Shown piece after piece: positions 1-8,042 of a stretch of DNA of 8,392 nucleotides; position 1 is the first letter of the stretch, and every line of letters starts with the position of its first letter. This DNA comes from Candidatus Omnitrophota bacterium. Its GTDB lineage: Bacteria > Omnitrophota > Koll11 > Gygaellales > Profunditerraquicolaceae. The stretch spans positions 1 to 8,392 of the forward strand of contig JAPLLP010000249.1 in the NCBI GenBank assembly GCA_026387515.1, in the 5' to 3' direction. Both the position numbers and the translations under genes were made by a program. The notes beneath the pieces were generated by a model that was not told where the DNA came from, ran no database searches, and saw only the letters and a program-made list of their open reading frames with translations.

Positions 1-921
1 AAAAACGATCTTCACTGGAATACGTTGGACAACCTTAACATAATTACCCAATGCGTTTTCGGGAGGAAAGAGCGAAAATACAGCTCCGGTACCTGCCATG
101 ATGCTATCTATCTTGCCGAAGAAGATCTTAGAGGGATAAGAATCAACCTTGACCAGGACGGGCTGGCCGGGCCGCACATTTTTTAGCTGCGTCTCTTTGT
201 AATTTGCCACTACCCAAATATCATCAAGCGCCACTACCGCCATAAGCGGCTGGCTGACCTGAACCTGATTACCTACCTCAACTGATTTACCCGTAATATA
301 TCCATCCGAAGGGGCATAGAGCTTGATATAACTTAAATTGAGCTGGGAGATTTTTAGGGCCGCGTTCTTTTCTTTTATCAGCGACTCCTCCAACACCTTC
401 GAAACATAAGCCTTTTTTAATTGCTCTCTGGCGGCCTTTGTCTGTGTAAGACAAAGTTCATAGGCGGTCGTGGTTTTTTCGTGCCGCTCTCTGGTAATGA
501 CTTCTTCTTTAAAAAGCGCCTCCGCCCTTTGCTTATCCTGCCTCGCCTGCTTAAGGGCAACGCTTTGAGTCTGGAGGTTTGCCGTGGCAGTCTTTATCCC
601 GGCTTCGGCGTCAAGAAGGCGTGCCTTTTCCGCGTCAAATGCCGCCTGGGCCTGGCTCACTTTCAATTCATAGTCCGCCGGGTCAAGCTCAAGAAGCAAA
701 TCCCCCTTCTTAACCGCGCGATTGTCATCGACATAGACCGCGCTTACCGTACCAAACACCCTGGAAGCGATACTATGGATGCGGCCTTCGATATAGGCAT
801 CGTCGGTAGTAACGTGGCTAAGGCCGATCACCAGGTATCGCGCCACTAACGCAGCTACTACTAATATGGCTATGCCTAAAATAAAAGTTGTTCTTTTATT
901 TGCCCTGAGATTCATTTTCAT
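1..921 (-). CDS. emrA: EmrA/HlyD-family periplasmic adaptor of a drug efflux pump, C-terminus cut by window edge
   Basis: This is the membrane-fusion (adaptor) subunit that would link an inner-membrane EmrB-type MFS pump to a TolC channel. The 307 visible residues show a short cytoplasmic N-terminus, one membrane anchor (about residues 11-34), and the family hallmark TTDDAYIEG at 38-46. A first lipoyl half follows, then a long Ala/Gln/Lys-rich alpha-hairpin (about 85-195) and a second lipoyl half containing APSDGYI. The beta-barrel ends in the EmrA-typical FSLFPPENALGNYVKVVQR segment. Only about the last 40-80 residues are missing, judged against usual family length. I start at 921 because GGGG lies 4 nt upstream; an ATG at 915, with the same GGGG 10 nt away, is equally possible. 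The start lies 26 nt inside the upstream tolC-like gene, so translation is probably coupled. An emrB-like gene is expected next, outside the window. Confidence 0.93.
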   Translation of the reverse strand, partial: MKMNLRANKRTTFILGIAILVVAALVARYLVIGLSHVTTDDAYIEGRIHSIASRVFGTVSAVYVDDNRAVKKGDLLLELDPADYELKVSQAQAAFDAEKARLLDAEAGIKTATANLQTQSVALKQARQDKQRAEALFKEEVITRERHEKTTTAYELCLTQTKAAREQLKKAYVSKVLEESLIKEKNAALKISQLNLSYIKLYAPSDGYITGKSVEVGNQVQVSQPLMAVVALDDIWVVANYKETQLKNVRPGQPVLVKVDSYPSKIFFGKIDSIMAGTGAVFSLFPPENALGNYVKVVQRIPVKIVF

Positions 922-2257
922 TTTGCCCCATTGTATCATAAACCAAGGATAAATCAATTCCCATGGAATACAAAAGCTTGGTGTAATTACGCTTAATTTC
1001 ATATTCAGCGTTATAATAATTGGTTTGCGCGCTGGTCTCTAAAACGATAGCCTCAAGCACATCCGTAGGTGTTGCCGCGCCATCGGCATATTTGGCGCGC
1101 ATCACACGCACATTCTCAGCAGCCTGACGCAAGGCATCTTTAGCCACCAGGGTTTTTTCCTTTGCGTCTTTAAGGCCAAGGTAGCTATCTTCTATTTCCA
1201 GCTTGATATCTTCGGCCAGTTTAAGCCCTTGCTCTTTTAATCCTCTTTGAATTGAACGCTCCTTATAAACTTCTGCCTGAGTAAGCCCGCCGTCAAAAAG
1301 ATCTATGTTAGCCCCGAGATTAATATTTAAGTTATCCTGATGTGTCTGGAATTTGTTCTCTGTATAGGCATATCCTCCCTGGGCATAAATCGTGGGATAG
1401 CTATTGGCTTTTTTTGCCTTTACGCTAAAATCAACAGCCTTGAGTTTATCAGAAATAACGGCTATCTCCGGCCTCTGCTCCTGAGCGGTCCGCCAGGCAT
1501 CCTCAAATTCGGGGATCACCGGGATATTCATAGTTACATCCTTAACCGCGATTTTTTCTCTTATCGGCAATGCCAGAATGTTATTCAATCTTGCCGCTAA
1601 GTTATTCCTGGCATTACGCGCCACAATCAGGCGCTTTCGGGAATCAGCCAGCTTAACCTGCGCCGGAAGAAAATCGTTCTTTATCGCGGCTCCCTGCTCG
1701 ACTAAATGCTTGACGTCGTTTAGATACGCGATAAGGCTCTCCATCTCTTTCTCTGCCACCTTTATCATTTTTTCCGACTCAAGAAGGTCAAAATAAGAAG
1801 TAATGAACTCCAGGATCGCTAACTTCTTCACGCTCTCCGTGGCGGACTTTTGGGCCTGGAACGTTTCTTTCGCCGCCCGGTAATTAGCAATAGTCTTGCC
1901 AAAATCAAACAAGGTCTGGTAAACAAGAAAACCGTAAGATAGCGATTCTCTCTGCGCGGTTGGCAGGTTCGAATCATTAAGCTTTGAAGCGGGCTGAAAT
2001 TTCAAAAAGGACTGCTTAAGCGAAACGTTCAACTGAGGCAAAAGCGCTGAACGGGCAATGAGCGAATCTGCAAAAGCCATATCATTATCGACGAAGGAAA
2101 TCTTGAGTAATCGGCTGTCTTTAGCGACCAGGCGGATCCCCTCGGAGATGGTAATTGTTCTGGCCTCTGGGGAGTCTCCTGAGGCTGAAACAGTATCAGC
2201 CATAAAAAAAATAGCCACAAATATCAGGCATATAGAAAAATTTTTACCTTGCGCCAT
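896..2257 (-). CDS. TolC-family outer membrane efflux channel (second copy)
   Basis: This 453-residue protein belongs to the outer-membrane efflux protein (OEP/TolC) family, whose trimers form a beta-barrel plus alpha-helical tunnel for export. It has a signal peptide with a hydrophobic core at about residues 7-20 and a likely cleavage site after VSA (25). There are two OEP repeats: each has a beta-strand turn motif (LFDFG at 116-120 and LFDGG at 320-324) followed by long amphipathic helices. Cys10 sits inside the hydrophobic core and is not a lipobox, so it is not a lipoprotein like OprM. The start is 2 nt after the stop of the MFS gene, with only a weak AAGA upstream, which suggests translational coupling. 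It overlaps the emrA-like gene by 26 nt, so that adaptor is its natural partner. It differs clearly from the other TolC-like protein in this operon. Confidence 0.93.
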   Translation of the reverse strand: MAQGKNFSICLIFVAIFFMADTVSASGDSPEARTITISEGIRLVAKDSRLLKISFVDNDMAFADSLIARSALLPQLNVSLKQSFLKFQPASKLNDSNLPTAQRESLSYGFLVYQTLFDFGKTIANYRAAKETFQAQKSATESVKKLAILEFITSYFDLLESEKMIKVAEKEMESLIAYLNDVKHLVEQGAAIKNDFLPAQVKLADSRKRLIVARNARNNLAARLNNILALPIREKIAVKDVTMNIPVIPEFEDAWRTAQEQRPEIAVISDKLKAVDFSVKAKKANSYPTIYAQGGYAYTENKFQTHQDNLNINLGANIDLFDGGLTQAEVYKERSIQRGLKEQGLKLAEDIKLEIEDSYLGLKDAKEKTLVAKDALRQAAENVRVMRAKYADGAATPTDVLEAIVLETSAQTNYYNAEYEIKRNYTKLLYSMGIDLSLVYDTMGQNENESQGK

Positions 2258-2259
2258 TC

Positions 2260-3558
2260 TTATTTACCCGGTAAAACTTCCAAGCCGGAAGCCGCACCGA
2301 TCCCCCGCGCCACTTCCGGGATAATGCCTTTTTTTATGTATATGGGATGTATTATTTTTCTTATTGACGGGAGTCTCCGGGAAAACACGAAAGCGCCGAT
2401 TACGCAACATATGCCTCCGAACATCAGGGTATGCGGCGCCCCTATCCTTTGAGCAAGGCTACCCGCCAGTAAACATCCAAAAGGAGACATCCCCATAAAA
2501 GCCATGGTATAAAAGCTCATCACCCTTCCGCGCTTGTCTTCTTCTACGATAGTCTGCAATACCGTGTTGCTAGCTGCCATCTGGACCATCATGGCAAAAC
2601 CAGCCACAAAAATAACCATCAGGGCAAACCACAGGGAACGTGAAAAGGAAAAAACCACCACCCCTAAGCCAAAAAGGGCTGAGGCCAACGCGATTATTCT
2701 CCCCAGGCCCACCACAGTCTTCCTCCCCGCCAAGTAGATAGCGCCTGTTAAGGCCCCTATGCCAGACATGGCCATGAGAAAACCCAGAGTCTTGGGGCCT
2801 CCGTGGAAAATATCCCTGGCAAATATAGGCATTAATACCTGATACGGCACGCCCATTAGACTGATCAAACCTAGAAGCAGGAGAATAGATTTGATAGGGG
2901 CAAAGCCCAATACATAAACAACGCCTTCTTTTAAATCGTACAAAACATGGTTGGTAAATATTTTCTTGGCCTTAGGCGTTATGCTCATTGCGGCAAGCGA
3001 GATTATAACCGCAATATAACTGAGGGCATTTAACAAAAAACACAAACCTTCCCCTACAACGGCAATAAGGATACCGGCGACTGAAGGCCCGATCATCCGG
3101 GCAAGATTAACCATCGAGGAATTTAAGGCTATGGCATTACTGAGATCGTTTTTGTCTTCGATCATATCGATAGTGAAGGCCTGGCGCACGGGTATATCCA
3201 GGGAATTTACCAGGCCAAGGAAGAAACTTAACATCAAGATATGCCACACCGCTATACTTTTGGTAAAGACTAAAATTGACAACACCAGCGCCTGCAGCAT
3301 GGCCAGTGTCTGAGTTACAATCAGAATGCGATGCCGGTTGTATCTATCAGCGATTACCCCTCCAAAAGGCGATAACAAGAACGCGGGAATTTGGCCGATA
3401 AACCCTACTATGCCCAGCAATAACGCAGAGTTGGTAAGCCTATAGACCAACCAGCTCATAGCTATCTGCTGCATCCAGGTACCGACCAAAGATATGCTCT
3501 GTCCGCTAAAAAAGAGGCGATAATTCCTGTGTTTTAACGCGCGAAAGATATCATTCAT
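2260..3558 (-). CDS. MFS exporter, MFS_3 (EntS-like) family
   Basis: This 432-residue polytopic inner-membrane protein is a proton-driven exporter of the major facilitator superfamily. The N-terminus (FRALKHRNYRLFFSGQ, then GTWMQQ) is typical of the MFS_3 family that includes enterobactin exporter EntS and many putative drug exporters. Motif A between membrane segments 2 and 3 is visible as GGVIADRYNRHR (residues 66-77). Hydrophobic segments fill most of the chain, consistent with 10-12 helices. The cytoplasmic tail has the Pro-rich end (HPIYIKKGIIPEVARG) common to this subfamily. The ATG lies inside the last codons of the macB-like gene (8-nt overlap), with a GAGG 9 nt upstream. The substrate cannot be read from sequence. 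It is not the DHA2-type EmrB that normally pairs with EmrA, so it may work without the flanking adaptors. Confidence 0.92.
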   Translation of the reverse strand: MNDIFRALKHRNYRLFFSGQSISLVGTWMQQIAMSWLVYRLTNSALLLGIVGFIGQIPAFLLSPFGGVIADRYNRHRILIVTQTLAMLQALVLSILVFTKSIAVWHILMLSFFLGLVNSLDIPVRQAFTIDMIEDKNDLSNAIALNSSMVNLARMIGPSVAGILIAVVGEGLCFLLNALSYIAVIISLAAMSITPKAKKIFTNHVLYDLKEGVVYVLGFAPIKSILLLLGLISLMGVPYQVLMPIFARDIFHGGPKTLGFLMAMSGIGALTGAIYLAGRKTVVGLGRIIALASALFGLGVVVFSFSRSLWFALMVIFVAGFAMMVQMAASNTVLQTIVEEDKRGRVMSFYTMAFMGMSPFGCLLAGSLAQRIGAPHTLMFGGICCVIGAFVFSRRLPSIRKIIHPIYIKKGIIPEVARGIGAASGLEVLPGK

Positions 3559-5521
3559 ACCTTAATGCCTCAATAGGATCAAGCTTGGAGGCCTTCTGCG
3601 CCGGCCAGAGCCCGAACACGATACCTACTACTAGCGAAAAAGTGGTAGCGAGGATCACCGAAGACATAGAAACTTTTACCGACCATCCGGCAAAGAAAGT
3701 AATCAGTATTGATACGCCTGTGCCCAGCAATATCCCCGATATGCCTCCGAGGAAAGACATAAGCACGGACTCAATGAGGAACTGCACCATAATATCTTTA
3801 TTAGTCGCGCCTATTGCCTTACGCAAGCCGATCTCACGCGTGCGTTCAGTCACTGATACGAGCATAATATTCATAATACCTATACCGCCGACTAAAAGCG
3901 ATATCGCGGCAATCGCCCCTAATAACAGAGACATGGTCTTGGTTGTAGCCTCGAGTGTATTCTTGATATCAGACATATTACGTAATTGAAAAGAGTCTTG
4001 CTCGTCTTTTGTCACAAGATGATGCTGTTTTATGATGAGTTTGGTTATTGTATCCTGCGCCGCCGTCATCACTCCTGGCCCGATTGCCTCCACGGAAATA
4101 GAATCGATGTATTCTTTTCCAAAGACCCGGTACATAGCAGTAGTAATAGGAATGACTACTGTGTCATCTTGATCGTGAAAACCCGTAGCCCCTTTAGCGG
4201 GCAGTATCCCAATGACTTTAAAGTTGATCAGGTTTATTTTTATGGTTTCACCGATAGGGTTAGCATCTCCAAAAAGCTGTTGCACCACTGTAGTGCCCAA
4301 TAGCGCAACCTTGTCTCTTCTCGTTAGTTCTTCTTCAGTAAAAAATCTTCCCACTGCCGGAACCGCGGCGCGGATAGAGGGATAATTAATTCCCGTTCCC
4401 TCTACCTGGCTACTCCAGTTCTTATTTGCGTAAACCAGCTGTCCCCTTCCGGAAACTGACGGACTAACCATTTTTACCGCATCCGTAAGCTTTTCGATAG
4501 CCGCCACATCCTGAAAGGTAAAACGCGTTATCGCGCCCGCGCCCAAAGATACCCCATGGACCCTAGAAGAACCGGGCATCAGTAGAATAAGGTTTGACCC
4601 CAAAGAAGCCAACTGCTTCTCGATAGACTCTTTAGCCCCCTGCCCCACCGCGAGCATGGCGATGACCGCGGCCACACCGATCAATATGCCAAGGATGGAT
4701 AAAAATGAACGCATCTTATGCGATATCATTGATTGGGCTGCCTGCCCCAGATACTCTAAAAACTGGGTCTCTCTGGCCTTTCTCTCTTTTTTTGATAAGA
4801 CCGTATCAATGATCTTATCTGCCGCTCCTTCATCCGACGACTTAGTCACGACTCCTTGTTTTAGGTCAGAGATTATTTTACCGTCCAAAACCCGGATAAT
4901 ACGCTTGGCGTGCTCGGCCATTTCACTCTCATGGGTAACCATGATAATGGTCTTGCCTTTGGCGTTTAGATCCTTGAGTATCCCGACTATTTCTTCCTTG
5001 CTTTTTGAATCGAGGTTACCGGTGGGCTCATCGGCAAATATTATCAACGGGTCGTTAACTAGTGAACGGGCAATGGCAGCGCGCTGCTGCTGGCCTCCGG
5101 AAAGCTCTGAGGGCCTGTGATTCACCCTATCTGCCAGCCCCACTTCCTTGATCCTCTCTCTTGCCTGGTTTTTTAAATGCTGTTTTCCCGCGTAGATCAA
5201 AGGCAGAGCCGCATTTTCTAAGGCGCTCATCCGAGGTAAAAGATGAAACTGCTGAAAGACAAAACCAACCAAGCGGTTGCGTATAGCGGCTAATTCTTCT
5301 TCAGGGAGATCATTAACTTTTTTTTGGCCTAAATAATACTCTCCGGAATCAGGCCTATCCAAAAGACCCAGGACATGCATAAGGGTGGATTTTCCGGAGC
5401 CCGAAGGCCCCATAATCGCCACAAACTCACCCGGGGCGATCTTCAAAGAGACGTCCTGGAGGGCCTTAACCTGCTCTGATCCCATTAAATAGGTTTTATA
5501 AATATGTTTTAACTCGATCAT
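3551..5521 (-). CDS. macB: MacB-type ABC transporter, fused ATPase and permease
   Basis: This 656-residue protein is the motor of a MacAB-TolC-type export machine, which in known members moves macrolides, lipopeptides, toxins or haem precursors from the periplasm through TolC. The N-terminal ATPase has Walker A GPSGSGKST (38-46), Q-loop Gln90/91, signature LSGGQQQR (140-147), Walker B IIFADE (160-165) and the H-loop His197. A charged linker (about 220-260) leads to membrane segment 1 (about 273-292), a large periplasmic domain (about 300-525), and three C-terminal membrane segments containing the family motif TREIGLRKAIGA and the terminal DPIEALRYE. The length matches E. coli MacB. All catalytic residues are intact. 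The start codon overlaps the macA-like stop as ATGA, so the two are made together. The LolCDE and FtsEX systems were excluded because ATPase and permease are fused here. Confidence 0.96.
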   Translation of the reverse strand: MIELKHIYKTYLMGSEQVKALQDVSLKIAPGEFVAIMGPSGSGKSTLMHVLGLLDRPDSGEYYLGQKKVNDLPEEELAAIRNRLVGFVFQQFHLLPRMSALENAALPLIYAGKQHLKNQARERIKEVGLADRVNHRPSELSGGQQQRAAIARSLVNDPLIIFADEPTGNLDSKSKEEIVGILKDLNAKGKTIIMVTHESEMAEHAKRIIRVLDGKIISDLKQGVVTKSSDEGAADKIIDTVLSKKERKARETQFLEYLGQAAQSMISHKMRSFLSILGILIGVAAVIAMLAVGQGAKESIEKQLASLGSNLILLMPGSSRVHGVSLGAGAITRFTFQDVAAIEKLTDAVKMVSPSVSGRGQLVYANKNWSSQVEGTGINYPSIRAAVPAVGRFFTEEELTRRDKVALLGTTVVQQLFGDANPIGETIKINLINFKVIGILPAKGATGFHDQDDTVVIPITTAMYRVFGKEYIDSISVEAIGPGVMTAAQDTITKLIIKQHHLVTKDEQDSFQLRNMSDIKNTLEATTKTMSLLLGAIAAISLLVGGIGIMNIMLVSVTERTREIGLRKAIGATNKDIMVQFLIESVLMSFLGGISGILLGTGVSILITFFAGWSVKVSMSSVILATTFSLVVGIVFGLWPAQKASKLDPIEALRYE

Positions 5522-6474
5522 CTTTTTCTAAAAGGCATAAACGGGTTGCTACCCGAGCTACTACTTTTAGGAAGGGTAAATTTCTTTGACTTCACTATTA
5601 AATAATCGCTCTCCGTAACCCCCGAAATAACCTCTATATTCTTGTCATCGGTGATCCCCAACTGCACAAGCGCCTTCACCGGCTCTTTTACATTATCCTG
5701 CTTTAGCAACACATAATCTTCCTTGTTTTTATAAACAGCATCCACGGGAATTACCAGGATATCCCTCTTATCCTGCACTATAAAATCCACGGAGGCATTC
5801 ATCCCGGAGCGGAAAAAAGGCGGCACGTCCTGCGGGGCGAGATCAACCGGATAGATAGTAACGTTATTAACGGTTTGCGACTCGTAATAGATATGCTCGA
5901 CCTTTGCCTTTATTTTTGTATCCGGGTACGCGTCAAGTGCAATCACCGCTTTCATCCCTTTCTTGACTTTACCAATATCCGTTTCGTCCACCTGCGCACG
6001 TACTATCAGGTGGTCTGACAAGACTATCACGGCGTCAGCGGTAGTGACTGTCTGCCCCGGCTGCGTGGTGGCAACAATCACCTCTCCGTCAATGGGCGCC
6101 AAGAGCGGGATAGGTTTATAGGCCTGCTCCCAATACTTTAGGCTCTTCGCTCCTTTACCTCTAGCCGCATCCAATAAAGCCGCCCTCTCAGTTGAACTCA
6201 TCCAGGCCAGGATCTGCCCAATTTTAACCTTCTCTCCTTCCTGGACTAGAATACTTTCTACCCTGCCATTAACCGGAGGTTTCACTTCCAGGCGGTTTTT
6301 TGGCAAGACCGTCCCGGTAGAAGATATAAAGATCTTGATCGAGCCTTTTGCCGGCTGTATCAATTTAGTCTCCTCACTAACCGATTCCTTCTGCCTAACC
6401 TTGAATAGCCACGTACCTATGGCCGTGGCTATAATTATAACAATTATAAATACGCTGAATTTTTTAGCTCGCAT
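5518..6474 (-). CDS. macA: MacA-like periplasmic adaptor with a shortened helical hairpin
   Basis: This 318-residue membrane-fusion protein is the adaptor for the adjacent MacB-like pump. It has an N-terminal membrane anchor (about residues 6-24), a first lipoyl half (about 62-92, with PPVNGRVESI), a second lipoyl half (about 122-150, with APIDGEVIVATTQPGQTV), a beta-barrel (about 153-230) and a membrane-proximal domain. It ends in a Ser-rich tail with PFMPFRKR. The helical hairpin between the lipoyl halves is only about 27 residues (94-120), whereas MacA, AcrA and EmrA have hairpins of 60 or more. No frame break is visible and the join is smooth, so this looks like a true short-hairpin subfamily rather than damage. 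The start overlaps the upstream tolC-like stop by 11 nt, with AGGAG about 12 nt before the ATG; the end shares ATGA with macB. Confidence 0.92.
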   Translation of the reverse strand: MRAKKFSVFIIVIIIATAIGTWLFKVRQKESVSEETKLIQPAKGSIKIFISSTGTVLPKNRLEVKPPVNGRVESILVQEGEKVKIGQILAWMSSTERAALLDAARGKGAKSLKYWEQAYKPIPLLAPIDGEVIVATTQPGQTVTTADAVIVLSDHLIVRAQVDETDIGKVKKGMKAVIALDAYPDTKIKAKVEHIYYESQTVNNVTIYPVDLAPQDVPPFFRSGMNASVDFIVQDKRDILVIPVDAVYKNKEDYVLLKQDNVKEPVKALVQLGITDDKNIEVISGVTESDYLIVKSKKFTLPKSSSSGSNPFMPFRKR

Positions 6475-7765
6475 ATTCTAACGTCTCTCCTTTCGCCTGG
6501 ATCCAATTTGCCTCAGCCGTCAAAGTATTAGCCTGGGCACCCAGGTACGCCTTCTTTGTATTAACCAGGTCATCTTCAATAATTGTCCAGTTGTCAAACT
6601 GGACCAATCCTAATGAATACTGCGCCTCGGCGATATTAGCGCGTTCGCTGGCGGCAGCGAGGAATTTACTCTCCACCACTTGCGTTTCCACGGCATCCAG
6701 GAGCGCTGCCCAGGTCTGTTCAAGCGCCAGGATAACACTGTCTCTTGAGCTACGTTCGTTCGCCTCGGCCTGATTAAAAATTGCCTTGGCCTGCTCTACT
6801 TCAGCTGCCCTTAAACCGCCTTCTAATAAAGGAAAGGATAAAGTCAAACCGGCATTCATTTGATTGTTGCGCGGAGGCCAGTCGGAGCTAGTCCGGTTTG
6901 CCCCCATACTAGCCGAAAGCTGAGGAAAAAAGTTCGCCTCCGAGGCCTTAATCCCGAAAGAAGCGGCATTCTTCTGAGCTAGAAGTTTACCCAGAGATGG
7001 ATTATTTTGAGCCAGAGTTTCAAAATCCGGCCTCTCCAGGCTAGACTCTCTTACATTAAAACCGCCTTTTACGCGCAAGGCGGAAAATTGGGTCCTCCCC
7101 ATTTCCTTAATAAGGTCTCTTTGGGCAACCTCAAGCGTCCTATGGGCCTGGGCAATCTCAAACTGAGACTGAGCCAAGTTCGCCTCGGCGGTAAGCAACG
7201 CCCCCCTATGTTCCATACCCGATTGATAGCGCAGGGTAATTAATTCCAGATTGCCTCTACGGATATTGTAGATCTCTTGAGTAAGATTTAATAATTCCTG
7301 GGCTTTAAGCATGTCAATAAAAGCGGTACGCAGGCGTAACCTTACCTCGGTAGAGGTAAATTTATAGTTGTATTGAGCGGCTTTTATATCTTCAACGCCG
7401 GCCTTCACATTATTCGACGTCTTGCCCCCGTCAAACAACAGTTGCGTCCCGGTTACTCCATAAGTAAAAGAGTTAGAGGTCTTTTTAGTTGTTTTACCGA
7501 CGCTTGTGGTAGATGTTCTTGTCCTGGTGAATCCCGCGCTTGAATCCACCTGCGGAAGAAGGGTGCTTGCGGTTATGTTTTTGGCTGCCTCTGATTGCTT
7601 GACTGCCTCCTGGCTTGAGATTAAATCCGGATGGTTCTTGGCAGCCTCCTTAACGCAATCCTGCCAGCTAAGAATCTCCGGGCCAACATCCTCCTCTGCG
7701 CGCAGGGGTAAGGCAATACCTAAAAATACAAAGAATATAATTATTTTAGCGAATCGGGGCATCAT
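6464..7765 (-). CDS. TolC-family outer membrane efflux channel (first copy)
   Basis: This 433-residue OEP/TolC-family protein is probably the exit duct for the MacAB-like pump encoded immediately downstream. It has a signal peptide with a hydrophobic core at residues 7-20 and probable cleavage after LRA (23). The two OEP repeats each show a beta-barrel turn (LLFDGG at 109-114 and FPLLEGG at 311-317) and long Ala/Gln/Glu-rich helices. PQV (71) and PQL (281) mark the usual entry into the first strands. There is no lipobox. The gene starts 5 nt after the abrB-like stop. Two ATGs stand in tandem (7765 and 7762) and no good Shine-Dalgarno precedes either, so translation probably depends on ribosomes finishing the regulator gene. 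The 3' end overlaps the adaptor gene by 11 nt. Confidence 0.93.
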   Translation of the reverse strand: MMPRFAKIIIFFVFLGIALPLRAEEDVGPEILSWQDCVKEAAKNHPDLISSQEAVKQSEAAKNITASTLLPQVDSSAGFTRTRTSTTSVGKTTKKTSNSFTYGVTGTQLLFDGGKTSNNVKAGVEDIKAAQYNYKFTSTEVRLRLRTAFIDMLKAQELLNLTQEIYNIRRGNLELITLRYQSGMEHRGALLTAEANLAQSQFEIAQAHRTLEVAQRDLIKEMGRTQFSALRVKGGFNVRESSLERPDFETLAQNNPSLGKLLAQKNAASFGIKASEANFFPQLSASMGANRTSSDWPPRNNQMNAGLTLSFPLLEGGLRAAEVEQAKAIFNQAEANERSSRDSVILALEQTWAALLDAVETQVVESKFLAAASERANIAEAQYSLGLVQFDNWTIIEDDLVNTKKAYLGAQANTLTAEANWIQAKGETLEYAS

Positions 7766-7770
7766 CTTGG

Positions 7771-8013
7771 CTATTTTTTTGCCGAAATCCTAGCTTCTAG
7801 TTTTGATATGAGTTTCTCGGCCTTGTCTAAAAACTGACTAAAATCCCTTGCATGCATCAAGCTGATTATTTTCTTATCAAGCTTGGCAAAAACCATAAGC
7901 TGATCTCCGGGTTTAATACCCAGGGCTTTGCGTAAAGTGGCGGGAATAACCAACTGCCCCCTCTCCCCAATAGTCACTGAACCGTAAGCCCTGCCCTTAA
8001 GAATAGTATGCAT
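7771..8013 (-). CDS. AbrB/MazE/SpoVT-family DNA-binding regulator
   Basis: This 80-residue protein has one SpoVT-AbrB swapped-hairpin DNA-binding domain (about residues 10-55). Diagnostic features are VTIGERGQLVIPATLRKALG, then IKPGDQLMVF, followed by a short Lys/Glu-rich C-terminal helix (about 58-80). Members bind DNA as dimers and act as transition-state regulators or antitoxins. No toxin gene is adjacent, so a regulatory role fits better. I use the ATG at 8013 because AAGGGGG lies 7 nt upstream. The longer frame starting at 8043 would read through that Shine-Dalgarno and a hairpin, and adds ten residues outside the domain. As the first gene of an efflux operon, 5 nt from the tolC-like gene, it most likely controls the operon, perhaps by autoregulation. 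The direct target is inference. Confidence 0.9.
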   Translation of the reverse strand: MHTILKGRAYGSVTIGERGQLVIPATLRKALGIKPGDQLMVFAKLDKKIISLMHARDFSQFLDKAEKLISKLEARISAKK

Positions 8014-8020
8014 ATATACA

Positions 8021-8027
8021 CCCCCTT
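8021..8027 (-). promoter_or_regulatory. Strong ribosome binding site of the abrB-like gene
   Basis: AAGGGGG on the minus strand sits 7 nt before the ATG at 8013 and decides that start over the upstream ATG at 8043. Its two A residues form the end of the 3' arm of a small hairpin (8026-8040), so access to this site may depend on leader folding. Confidence 0.8.
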
Positions 8028-8040
8028 CGCAGTAAGCGAA
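8026..8040 (-). promoter_or_regulatory. Hairpin abutting the Shine-Dalgarno (leader stem P4)
   Basis: On the minus strand TTCGC (8040-8036), loop TTACT, and GCGAA (8030-8026) form a perfect 5-bp stem directly next to the GGGGG of the ribosome binding site. It lies 2 nt after the three-way junction described for 8043-8114. The complementarity is seen; a role in translation control is inferred. Confidence 0.55.
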
Positions 8041-8042
8041 CA

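Noticed and set aside
421..849. 142-codon open frame on the plus strand
   Set aside because: It is the antisense shadow of the EmrA-like gene, has low-complexity content and no recognisable domain. The same applies to the other plus-strand frames, such as 3585-3989, 3986-4303 and 4656-5120.
7771..8013. AbrB-like protein as a MazE-type antitoxin
   Set aside because: No toxin gene lies next to it; the next gene encodes a TolC-family channel.
8007..8014. TATGCATA palindrome at the abrB-like start codon
   Set aside because: At 8 bp it is too short to support as an operator and is expected by chance in AT-rich start regions.
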